From Trichomonas vaginalis G3 (taxonomy: Eukaryota > Parabasalia > Trichomonadida > Trichomonadidae), in assembly GCF_026262505.1 (NCBI RefSeq), contig NC_067205.1, forward strand, positions 3,658,001 through 3,722,000: 64,000 nucleotides of DNA. The letters are read 5' to 3'. The position numbers and the translations under genes were made by a program. Positions 1-9,097 of this stretch are shown here, piece by piece. Position 1 is the stretch's first letter. Each line of letters starts with the position of its first letter. The notes beneath the pieces were generated by a model. That model ran no database searches. It was not told the origin of the DNA and saw only the letters and a program-made list of their open reading frames with translations.

Positions 1-620
1 CTTCCATCTCGATGCACTCATGACTGCCTATCACTCTGTTCAATCAAAATCATCAACAACATTCAATCCAATTTCTTAATTCATCCATTCATTGCAATGC
101 TTTTGTAAACAAAATCATAAAATTTATTAATATATTGAAATCTGATATTATAACGACTATTGGAATCATTTATACTGAATTTTTTGAATAAAATTATAAA
201 GTGCATGATTCAAAATCTATAGTCCTTTATTTTCATGAATCCAACTGAATTACTATTCAATATTTTAACATCTTTGATAATATGATACGCTGTTTCTATT
301 TGAACAGGAGAAAAAAACTGACATTTATCAAAATTTACTTCAAATCATTGATTTATAACATCATGAAATTACCTAGATTGAGTTATACAAATCTAAAACT
401 CGTATATTAATATGATGCAAGTTGTATATTTACTTCTAAAATAGTTAATTTTTGCTAAATATACTTTTTACATTTTAATTTTTAATTTCATTTTTAATGA
501 TGACCATCCTTAATCATATTAATTTTATACAATATTATTATAACACAAATCGTGATTTAAAATTCAATCAAAATATGATACAGAGATTAATTTTTAATTT
601 CTTAAACATATTTTCATTAA
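1..620. other. AT-rich intergenic DNA, no gene seen
   Basis: All six frames are closed by stops throughout this very AT-rich stretch. I see no RNA gene, repeat array or transposon end. It precedes the first glycine-rich gene and may hold its promoter, but no clear TCAYW initiator stands directly before an ATG. Confidence 0.5.
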
Positions 621-1699
621 ATGGTGAAACAATGCATGCTTAAATATTCCCTATTAAATTCATCAATTAATGTCCAAAAACGGAAAAATAAATATATCTT
701 CGATTATCCTTGTGAAAGTTCTATTGATTGCACAGATTACGTCATTGATATATCTCCTGGTGTATATAAGTTCGAATTATATGGAGCCAGTGGAGGAAGT
801 GAAGATGGACACGTATCATCCTACCGATTTCCTAATGGATCTTGCATCTCAAATGAAAGAGTAAAAAAGTTAATGGAAATGCAATATGTCTCCAAAGGTC
901 TAGTGTCGGAGGTGCAGGAGGTTATATTAGTGGAGATATTTATATTCCTCAACCAATTCGTGCTTATGCTACACTTGGCGGTCATGGAAATTATGGTGTG
1001 AAATTGAGAGGTGCTCATGATACTCATGAATGTTATCTTGATGAAAATCTTATTGAAGGGGGTTATGGAGGGGGTGGTAAATCGTGCAATCTTGATTATG
1101 GTAATTTTGGAGGATCAGGTTCTGGAGGCGGCCAAACTTCTGTCAAATTTAATAAAAATGACTTATGGCATCGTGTAATTGTAAGTGGATCTGGAGGAGG
1201 TTGTGATAACAAAGGTCAAGCTTTGTTGAGTTCAGATGATGGTTCAGGAGGTGCAGGAGGATTAATTGGCCAAGGATGGTTTAGTTCTGGCATTTATACC
1301 TCTGCTTATACCTCAAACTCTACTTTTGGTTTCAGCTTTGGAAGCGGTGAAACATATCAAGAAAATGGATCAATAAATTCTCAAGGAGTATTAGGAGGCT
1401 CTCTAGGAAGTGATAGAGCAGGCTCTGGTAGTGGTCGGTTTGGTGGCTTTGCGAGTCACAATGGAAACGCTGGCGCTGGTGGTGGTAGTTCTTGGGTATT
1501 ATCAGAAGATGCAATTATTCCTGCAGGAGAAATTCCCGCTCACGATGATAAATATAATTTCATTGAAAGCCATGAATATAATTTCAGCAAAAGTTCATAT
1601 CTTTTCCATAATATTGTGGCTGAATCCTGTGTTTGGGAAGGAAATGGTCGAATTGTCATTACATTGCTTCGATTTGAACCTGTTCAATCAATTTATTGA
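621..1699 (+). pseudogene. Glycine-rich (ALK-like) surface-type protein, frameshifted
   Basis: Member of the glycine-rich family expanded in trichomonads (function unknown; proposed to be surface or secreted). The N-terminal part has a YIFDYPC motif and a DCTDYVIDISPGVYKFELYGASGG block. The C-terminal part has GGYGGGG, GGGQTSVKF, DLWHRVIVSGSGGG, WFGGF-like and GGGSSWVL blocks, ending in a WEGNGRIVITLL motif. The two parts lie in different frames; the reading frame changes in the A6 run at about 863-868, because downstream of it the other frame continues the family pattern (KVNGNAICLQ, then GGAGGYISGD). The upstream start is uncertain: ATG 621 is the first in frame. Either a real frameshift or a homopolymer sequencing error; otherwise full length compared with the paralogue at 38006-38930. 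Confidence 0.7.
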
Positions 1700-1943
1700 T
1701 GTAATCAACTGAATCATATTTCATCTTTCTTATTCATGCTAATATTGTTTGAAAGTTAGATTAAATTATTATTTTGATTCTCAAATTACATTCGATCTTT
1801 GTTTCATTGATAACAAATCTCCGAAAAAATTATGTATAATTTATAGTTTATAGTTTTTGTTCAAGTAGATTTAATATATTCTTTTATACCACATCTATAA
1901 TTTTTATTCTAATATAATTAAACACAATATAATTGCTTACAGA

Positions 1944-2587
1944 TCAATTAAAAAACAAGCTAAGAAACAGATAATTAATTGGTATTGGATTTTTGTTAGC
2001 ACATGAATTCAAATTGATAGTAACATTACCAAGAATTGTAATGACAAGTTTTCCATTGCCATCCCAAACTCCTGCTGCATGTGTCACATCATAGAAAAGA
2101 TATTCTGATGTTTTGTTGAATGCATAACTGTTACTAACTGAGTTCTCGTAGAATTCATCTCTTGCATCAATCAAACCTGAAGGAATAATAGCGTCTTCTG
2201 TCAGTGCCCAAGACGAACCTCCTCCGGCACCTCCTGAAGGACTATGGCTAGAGAAACCTCCAAACCATCCCCCTCCAGCACCTGCGATATCATTTAAATC
2301 ATAAGATTGAACTCCTTTTGGATTTCTACAATTTTCATCTATAGCTGCTTCTCCTTGTCCAAAAGTGAACCTCCAGAAGCTCCATACAATTCAAATCTAT
2401 ATGAGCCCTTTGATAAAGTAATAGTATAGTCTGTGCAAGTTGATGGATCAGAACAAGGATAATAAAAGGTATATTTGTTTCCTTCTCGTGTAACATTTGT
2501 ATTTGCATTTGCTTGGCTCTCATTGAAGAGGCCGTAGTAAGTGAGCTCTTCAAACCTGCAGCATGAAATTTTACCTTTATTACTCAC
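1944..2587 (-). pseudogene. Glycine-rich protein with large internal deletion
   Basis: Second glycine-rich family copy, on the opposite strand. The N-terminal 75 or so codons (MSNKGKISCCRF, YTFYYPC, SYRFELYGASGGS) run from 2587 to about 2360. The frame then jumps directly to TFGQGEAAIDEN-like, GAGGGWFGGFSSH and GGGSSWALTEDAIIPSG blocks and ends with VWDGNGKLVITIL. Compared with the copies at 621-1699 and 38006-38930 it lacks roughly 130 codons of the central glycine-rich domain, and the deletion joint is out of frame. The ends match intact members, so this is an internally deleted pseudogene. Confidence 0.7.
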
Positions 2588-2686
2588 TTTTTGGGGAAGA
2601 AATGATCATAAATAAAGACTAATGTTTTTACGACAAAAATGTCACTTTTTTATTCTTAGTCTTTATCCCTTTTAAATCATTAGGAA

Positions 2687-3290
2687 TTGCCTAAGAATTT
2701 AACCACTCTTTATCCATATAAAGGTCAAAATAGCACACATTCATCTGCCTATACCGTTAAATTCGATTCTGGCGTATATCTTTTTGAATTATGGGGTGGA
2801 GGAGCTAGATTTCCATCGAATGGTTCTTATGTTCGAGGCGAAATTGTTTTTAAAGAACCTATTACTCTTTATCTTCATGTTGGTTCTGGATATTATACAA
2901 CAGCACCTCTTCCTGCCTATGGAGGAGGTGGTCCAGGGCAGTATTCTGGTGGTGGATCCACAGATATCAGGGCTTGAAAAGTCGAATTATCGTTGCATCT
3001 GGTGCAGGATCTGGAGATGGTTGTTCCTCTGGAGTTTTGGATTCAGGAGGCTGTGGAGGTGGTCTTTATGGTTATAATAGTTCTGAACTTCATGGTTTAG
3101 GAGCCACTCAAACTTCAGGAGGTAAAGGAAAAGGTCTAAGTGGCACTTTTGGTTTTGGTGCCGGAAATGGGACATTAATATTGAATTTTGGAGAATTTGA
3201 CGGAAATGCTGGTGCTGGAGGGGGATATTTTGGTGGTGGAAACTCAGAAATTCCAACAAACTGTGGTGCTGGAGGAGGAAGCTCCTACAT
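2687..3290 (+). pseudogene. Glycine-rich protein, 5' part, split by hAT insertion
   Basis: A different glycine-rich subtype: VKFDSGVYLFELWGGGARF, GSYVRGEIVF, an AYGGGGPGQYSGGGSTDIRA block, then, after a one-base frameshift near 2974, a SRIIVASGAGSGDG block and finally GGGSSYI. Reading stops at the edge of the 4.98-kb insertion at 3291. The missing C-terminal part is found at 8273-8570, beginning exactly where the family pattern should continue (SGHKG). The first ATG-like start is uncertain; 2687 opens the frame but lacks a convincing initiator. The gene carries two defects, a frameshift and the transposon. Confidence 0.75.
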
Positions 3291-3819
3291 TTAGTCATGT
3301 GATTTTATCCCAAGCATATGGGGATTCTAAATTTTTGTCCCTATCGTTATCCCGATTGAATTTTTTTGGAATTTAAAATTTTTTTCTCCATGTAAACTTA
3401 AATTTTAATTTTTACCACTAAAATGCAATATTTCAACAAATTAATGAGTAATAATATTTTAATTTATAATAAATATTATAAATCTCCTCAATTTAATGTA
3501 ATTATTGTATTAATTTTTGTTGAAAATATAAAATCTTCAAGTAAATGATGTGAATTTAATATTTTTAGAATGTTGTTTAATTGTACTTTATTATGCATGT
3601 AAAATTTTGTTACAATACATTTTATATGGGATCCCCATTGCCCAATTGAGAGAAAATTGAGAGGTGGGATTGGGCTAGCCCAATTCAAAATATCCCAGGT
3701 GGAAATAAAAAATTAACAATTCAACATAAAAAAGCATCTTAAATAATAATGATAAAAAGAAATTTTGTATGAATTTCAATCAAATTTGTTTTTATTCAAC
3801 TTAAGAAATCACTTCATTA

Positions 3820-5811
3820 ATGAAAGAAGTCGGGTTCACAACATATCCCGATCTTGAAACGAAACAACATGTTTACATGCGATATAAACATGAAGGTAGT
3901 CCCAAGTGGTATGTAAAATGCAATGAACTTGTGACACGATCTGATGGCGTAGTTTGCCGGTGTTCAATGCAAGAACAAAGGGAGGATCATTATAAAAACT
4001 GGCTTAAGACTCATGTTCACACATGCCAGGCCGGAGAAGCATTATCGCAGCAAACATTACTTGACTACTACAATAAAGGTAAACAGCCAAATGATCCAAT
4101 GTTGGATTTATCGAATGTATACGATGAAATGACCATTTTTACCGGTAAGTTCAACCTTGCCTTAGACACATTTGCATCCCCAGAATTCACGCATGTTGCA
4201 AAGATTTTCATTATGTTCACAATATATCAAATGATGAACAAATACAAACAACTTCAGTCAGCTAATATCAATCCGGAAAAACTTGCTGACAAATTATATA
4301 AGCCTATTACACGTGATGAGATCCGAAATAGAATGATTGCTATTGCTAACAGCATACACCTTGCTAAAGTTCTCGAATTCGCCAAAAAAGCATACACTTG
4401 TGTCGCCATCGATGAAGGCAAGACACATGATTACCACAATCTTGATTTTGTCTTAACAAATCCGTTGGAGCAAATGAAGCCATACCCAGTAGAGGCGATA
4501 GATATGAAGGATGGCCAGACAAGTCAGGATTATAAATCCGCAATAACAGCAGGATTTAACAGAATTGACATTAGGAAAGTCAAGATAGGTAGTGTGGTAG
4601 TTGACGGAGGACCAGCACAGTTAAAATGCTTCAAAGATACTTGGAATGATTCATTCTATCATGACAGAGATCCAAAATACTACAAGATATTGCTTATTCC
4701 CTGTTTGTGTCACAGAATCCACAACAGCTATCAATATATTGCTGGCAAGAACAACCAGTTACAAAGTTTAGTAAAGGATGTGCACAGAATTGCAGAACTT
4801 TGTCGCATTCATGCTGACGATATAGGTGCACAATGTCCACAGCATGTATCCACCAGATGGATATATGACTATAATATATGTGTCTTTATTCTTAAGTACG
4901 AAAACAAAATCAAGCAATATATAAATGTAGATCACGATAAAATCGTACAATTGAAAGATTGTTTAGCTGTTCTTAAAAAGCTAATCTTAGTATTCGAATC
5001 GGATAAGGCATTGTTGGCAAATTGTTACATTTGGCTTCGTAAAGCCATATCAGCTCTCAATCTTTTGACATCCAATTTGCATAATGCATTCGGATCCATC
5101 TTGGCATCTTCATTGGATAGCTATACCTTGGACTCTGACTTTGGTGGGCTATGGTGTTTGGCATTCTCTCTCACGCCGAGAGGAAGGTTCTACTTCCATA
5201 GAAAGTTTGTTAAAAACGAAGAAGTAGAAGATTTGGCCGATCCCTTGAGTTCCTTTCAAAGTGAGCATATTCCTGATAAAGATCCGGCAGAAGATTTACA
5301 GGACATTTACATGGATTCTATTTTTGAGGAAGGTAACACAAACGCTGTAATTGATGTAACAGATGAAGGCACATTTCGTAGAATTGTCGAATCTGATGAT
5401 CAACTTAGGCTTACATTGCAAGATGTACGCGAGGATAATCATCAGACTGCCGAAAATGATCTAACAGCAGCTAAAGATTACCTCAAGCGCATTTTGGTTC
5501 AATTCCGATTGAACGAAAGACAAAAAACGCTTGTACTCTCGTTATATAATACGTTCATCAATAAGGAATCAGACATCTTTGAGAACGATCTGATGGACGA
5601 GGCACAAAATTATGCTTGGGAAGAGATCTCGCATAGAATTGGAGAAAAATCCATCCTTGCGGAAATAGCATTACGCTTGTTATGTTCATCTCCTTCGGAG
5701 GCAACATGTGAACGTAATATCAAAGCACAAAGGTTAATTTTGAACGTTAGGCGGTTAAGATCCAAGAAAAACTTGTTAAATAGCCGTCATATCTTAATGG
5801 CAACTAAATGA
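3820..5811 (+). CDS. hAT-family transposase
   Basis: 663 residues, uninterrupted. Hallmarks of hAT transposases: first acidic residue in CVAIDEG (D198), second in VVVDGG (D262), a CLCHRIHN segment at about 295, the STRW motif (W347) and a C-terminal dimerisation segment SPSEATCERN in which E631 is the likely catalytic glutamate. The N-terminal ~75 residues contain Cys and His pairs (CRCSMQ, HVHTCQ) that may form a BED-like zinc finger. It would cut and paste the surrounding 4.98-kb element. The start ATG 3820 is the first in frame after a stop-rich leader. The intact frame suggests recent activity. Confidence 0.8.
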   Translation: MKEVGFTTYPDLETKQHVYMRYKHEGSPKWYVKCNELVTRSDGVVCRCSMQEQREDHYKNWLKTHVHTCQAGEALSQQTLLDYYNKGKQPNDPMLDLSNVYDEMTIFTGKFNLALDTFASPEFTHVAKIFIMFTIYQMMNKYKQLQSANINPEKLADKLYKPITRDEIRNRMIAIANSIHLAKVLEFAKKAYTCVAIDEGKTHDYHNLDFVLTNPLEQMKPYPVEAIDMKDGQTSQDYKSAITAGFNRIDIRKVKIGSVVVDGGPAQLKCFKDTWNDSFYHDRDPKYYKILLIPCLCHRIHNSYQYIAGKNNQLQSLVKDVHRIAELCRIHADDIGAQCPQHVSTRWIYDYNICVFILKYENKIKQYINVDHDKIVQLKDCLAVLKKLILVFESDKALLANCYIWLRKAISALNLLTSNLHNAFGSILASSLDSYTLDSDFGGLWCLAFSLTPRGRFYFHRKFVKNEEVEDLADPLSSFQSEHIPDKDPAEDLQDIYMDSIFEEGNTNAVIDVTDEGTFRRIVESDDQLRLTLQDVREDNHQTAENDLTAAKDYLKRILVQFRLNERQKTLVLSLYNTFINKESDIFENDLMDEAQNYAWEEISHRIGEKSILAEIALRLLCSSPSEATCERNIKAQRLILNVRRLRSKKNLLNSRHILMATK

Positions 5812-6085
5812 AATAAACATTTTGTTATTATTTATTTTTCAATATTAAATAGCCATTTTCTTCACAAATATTTCAATGTGTTTTTACAACAATTTAACAT
5901 TCAATAATTTATAATGAATCGTTCTCTTTCATTAAACATTAATTAAAACCTCCGGTCATGAATATTTTTTTTGTTATTATTATTTTGTAATTTAAAATCT
6001 AATAATATATAAGAGTAATATTTATTATTTTACATTTTAATTCGTTATGATAATCTTTATATTTACAATTTATAAAGCACCGATC

Positions 6086-6160
6086 CACAGATAATATAGT
6101 TCAGTGGTAAGAGTCATAGTATAAGCCTTAAGTTCCCCAGTTCGACTCCAGGGCCTTTTC
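6086..6160 (+). ncRNA. tRNA-like sequence with intact A and B boxes, degenerate
   Basis: TAGTTCAGTGGT at 6097-6108 matches the RNA polymerase III A box/D-arm, and AGTTCGACTCC at 6139-6149 matches the B box/T-arm, at normal tRNA spacing; a T6 run follows at about 6163. However, the acceptor arms do not pair and the T-stem has mismatches, so a functional tRNA is unlikely. It may be a tRNA pseudogene or the head of a tRNA-derived (SINE-like) sequence carried inside the hAT element. Confidence 0.35.
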
Positions 6161-6208
6161 GCTTTTTTCTTTTTAGATTTTTTTCTGAAGTTTATTTTTA
6201 AGGTTCTC

Positions 6209-6265
6209 GCTGGCGACCCCCCTTCGCTCGATATTTTTTTTTGTGAACGGGAGGGGGTCGCCAGC
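6209..6265. repeat. Hairpin: 13-bp perfect inverted repeat, GC-rich
   Basis: GCTGGCGACCCCC at 6209-6221 pairs perfectly with GGGGGTCGCCAGC at 6253-6265 across a 31-base loop, within otherwise AT-rich DNA. A very similar GGCGACCCC core recurs in the element 2 hairpin array near 60270. Confidence 0.6.
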
Positions 6266-8272
6266 AAAAAAAAGATGTCAAAATTTATCCCAAAAATTTA
6301 GGGCTGTACAAGATTTAAAAAAACATTGCCGGGTTACCGTGGAGGCCTAAAAAAATCGCGCCTCGGCGGCAAGCCGCCTCGGCATTAAGAATGCGCATCT
6401 AAATTTTTATATGTCCTTCTTTCTTTTATTTTTCCCTTCCCTTCCTTTTCTTTTTCTTTTTTTCCCTCCTCTTGCTCTCATTTACCTTTTTTTTCCTTTT
6501 CTCATCATTTTTCAAAATTTAAAATTTTTATCAAAAATCTTGCCTATAAAAGCAGATTATGGAACCTTTTGATGCCTCTTAATCAATATTATACAGCATA
6601 AAGCATATTAAATGAAAGTAATTACGTATAAATTTATTTTATTATCTTATTTATTAATTCTTTAGCATGTATTGTTTAATATTAACTTTTCTGTACATTA
6701 AATATGATATCTCCAAAGTATGAATGCCTTGTAACGAAACGAAAACTTAATTTTATGTTGAATATTTGTCACAAACATTAGATTATTAAAATATATGTTG
6801 GATATCCCTTAGTATGAGACTTCATGACTCTTGTTGTCTAACGTGAGCTTTGGATTGCAAGCTTGCTACAGCACATAAGTATTCTGTGGTTAAAAAAACC
6901 ACATGAGCTTTAAAAACTATAAAACCAAAAATAATTGTTATAATTGAAATGAAGAAGTAATTTAAAACGATTTTATTTATGATCAAATTTTATATATTTT
7001 TTTGGATCAAATCCATTTTAATAGAATTTATATACTATTCATCTATTAGTAAACACTACCGTATATTATTTAAGCTATCTTATTTTTTGAAATTTTATTC
7101 AAATCTTTGTCGCAAGAAGAATTGCATGATAAATAAAAACATTTAATCAAAGTCAATTTTATTTTTCATATTCAAATGGACTGAGTGTTAACATTTAACA
7201 TTTTTTGCTAATTGTCGTCAAAAATTAGGCGTAAAGCAAAAATTAATATTTCATATGGTTTATGATAGATAAGCATTATATTCCCACTCATTATATTCGT
7301 AAATTTTGAGGTTTATCCTTCGCTTTTAAGATCATTGAATTTGATTTTTATATAAAATAGTTATATATTAGAAAATAATATGAGTTTATGTGATATTATT
7401 TTTCAGAAGATTTCATTCTATATGCCTATGAAAAGTACTCTCAAAACTAACTTTTTCCTAATTATAATTAAATCTAGAATATTGTATTATGCTTAGTATT
7501 ATTTTCATTTTCTCATTCAATTTAGAATTTACAAATGTCAAAAAATGAGAGCTGTCACTTTTGATGAATTTCTGTTTATTTACAGCATTGTTATTAATAA
7601 TGAAAAATAAAGCTTATTTCAATGAAAATTGTTCTGCAAATTTATTTCACTTTGACCTCACTTTTTCCGTAATTCAATTTTTTACTTTTAATATTTTAGA
7701 TCTTCATAATATCATTTGAAAAATTAACCATATAAAAAAATCAAGTTATCAATTCACTTTTTCCGTAATTCAAAAATCAAAAATATAAATAATATATCTT
7801 TTTATCAAATATTATTATTATATTCTATGAAAAATGAGGTCCGGTAATTTTGCGGATTCCCGTAACTCAATTTTACGGAAAAAGTGCAGTAAACTATTCA
7901 AAATACGGAAAAATTGGTGTAAACTAATGATTTTACGGTAAAATCACGGAAAGTCCCGGAAGAATATATGTGCCTATATGAAATTATACAAAAATGAATC
8001 AAACGCATTTTAAAAGATTGTTCTTGTATTATAAATGCTATTCGCAGATTTATTAGTTGAAGAAAATTACCAAATTTTTGCCGATTTACAAAAAATGATT
8101 TACAAAGCATATTTTTATAAGGCTTTAAAAATCTTTAAAATGTGACCGGTGACGGAAATCCATGGTAACCAACCGCGGTTCCCGTTTGGAATGCCATACA
8201 AAAATTTAAAAAAATCGAAGAAAGTGCATCCCAGGGATTATAAAATTTAAGTTTTCACATCTATACCTACAT

Positions 8273-8570
8273 AAGTGGCCACAAAGGTTGTATTTCTGTT
8301 TTGAAATCATCAAAATCTGCCAGTGAAATTGAATTTTCTGATTCTGAAGATCCATCAATTCACTACAGTGGGCTTCAATTCTATAATACTAAGATGATTG
8401 ATGGGACACAAGAAATGCCAAATCCTCTAGGTGGTCAAGAAATTGGACATAGAGGGAATGGATATATTAGAATTACAAAATTTAATTTTTACCTCTGCTC
8501 AAATTGTAAATGTAACTTGTTTGGTTATTCATATCTTTTTATTTTTATTTTTTACAATGATTCTACATAA
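8273..8570 (+). pseudogene. Glycine-rich protein, 3' part beyond the hAT insertion
   Basis: Reading begins right after the right target duplication with a SGHKGCISVLKSSKSA segment and contains the C-terminal hallmark of this subtype (LQFYNTKMIDGTQ, NPLGGQEIG, HRGNGYIRIT). It is the displaced C-terminus of the gene at 2687-3290. The last ~30 residues before the stop at 8568 are hydrophobic and phenylalanine-rich and may be read-through into former 3' flanking DNA. It has no start of its own. Confidence 0.7.
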
Positions 8571-8655
8571 ATAACAAAAATGTCACTTTTTTAATAATAA
8601 ATTATGATTGAGTATTCAATAATTCGTAATTAGATTCTTATCTTAATGCCACATA

Positions 8656-8769
8656 AGGTCAGGTTGGTGGGGCTTCCAGGCGCGTTGCGCCCTCTAGCCC
8701 CGAAGATGTTTAGTATAAATGAAGTTTATATTCGGAGGGCTTCCAGGCGCGTTGCGCCCTCTAGCCCCT
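8656..8769 (+). repeat. Left terminal inverted repeat of element 1, with a second hairpin copy
   Basis: 8656-8701 is the terminal repeat. Its inner part (8669-8701) folds as a two-level stem: GGGGCT/AGCCCC outside, GGCGC-GTT-GCGCC inside. A nearly identical second hairpin lies at 8737-8767. The 18 bp after the first copy (8702-8719, GAAGATGTTTAGTATAAA) recur after the terminal hairpin of element 2 at 47996-48013. Confidence 0.85.
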
Positions 8770-8869
8770 AAGAAATTTTGCCCAAGACCCAAGAGGAGGA
8801 CCGAACCCCAGCCGACCAGCCGGTGACAAAACCAAAACCGTTGTTATTTACATCATATTAATAGTATCA

Positions 8870-8948
8870 CTTTTTTAAATGTCACTTTTTGTGTCACTTT
8901 TCACAAATTATATATGTTTTCATGTTTTGTCACTTTTCTGTCACTTTT
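8870..8948. promoter_or_regulatory. Cluster of GTCACTTTT motifs upstream of the methylase
   Basis: GTCACTTTT occurs at 8881-8889, 8893-8901, 8929-8937 and 8940-8948, plus a one-mismatch copy at about 8866, just before ATG 8980. The reverse form AAAAGTGACA/AAAAGTGTCA stands directly before several other element 1 starts (near 20010, 23207 and 23435), which suggests a promoter motif. Confidence 0.4.
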
Positions 8949-8979
8949 CGGGTAAAAACATTTTTATTATTATATATAA

Positions 8980-9097
8980 ATGAATTTTACAAAACCACCG
9001 TTACCGTTCTTTGGAAATAAGAGTAGATGTAAAGATATTATATTGAGAAAACTTAAGAAACTACCGAATGGTCTAACATTTGTAGATTTGTTCGGTG
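8980..9097 (+). pseudogene. DNA adenine methyltransferase (D12 class), 5' part
   Basis: The first 39 codons of a Dam/D12-class N6-adenine methyltransferase. KPPLPFFGNKSR is the N-terminal substrate-side motif and FVDLFG begins the AdoMet-binding motif I (usually DxFxGxG). Coding is cut after one base of the next glycine codon by the hAT MITE at 9098, where the first 8-bp target duplication ends. The remainder is at 11279-11978. Such enzymes in viruses usually modify the viral genome for protection or marking; that role is inferred here. Confidence 0.75.

Larger units (their letters stand above)
3291..8265 (+). mobile_element. hAT-superfamily DNA transposon, 4,975 bp
   Basis: The insertion splits a glycine-rich gene. 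Both edges carry CCTACAT (3284-3290 and 8266-8272), a 7-bp duplication, or 8 bp with one mismatch, fitting the 8-bp class of hAT elements. The ends are imperfect inverted repeats: TTAGTCATGTGA on the left against TATAGATGTGA read inward on the right, each followed by an ATCCC/GGGAT palindrome. It encodes one large transposase at 3820-5811. The remaining 2.4 kb downstream holds no gene. Removing the insert and one duplication makes the host reading frame continuous across the site. Confidence 0.75.
5812..8265. other. Noncoding 3' part of the hAT element, with short repeats
   Basis: No gene is visible. Contents: a tRNA-like segment (about 6086-6160), a 13-bp hairpin (6209-6265), a second hairpin GGCGGC/GCCGCC (6365-6378), a polypyrimidine tract (about 6414-6515), and a repeat TCACTTTTTCCGTAATTCAA present as direct copies at 7658-7677 and 7754-7773 with an inverted core at 7873-7886, followed by further TTACGG repeats up to about 7945. 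The last group looks like subterminal transposase-binding repeats. Confidence 0.5.

Noticed and set aside
621-1699. Intron or programmed frameshift explaining the broken glycine-rich gene
   Set aside because: No trichomonad 5' splice/branch consensus is seen; the break is a one-base change in an A6 run and the paralogues are broken elsewhere.
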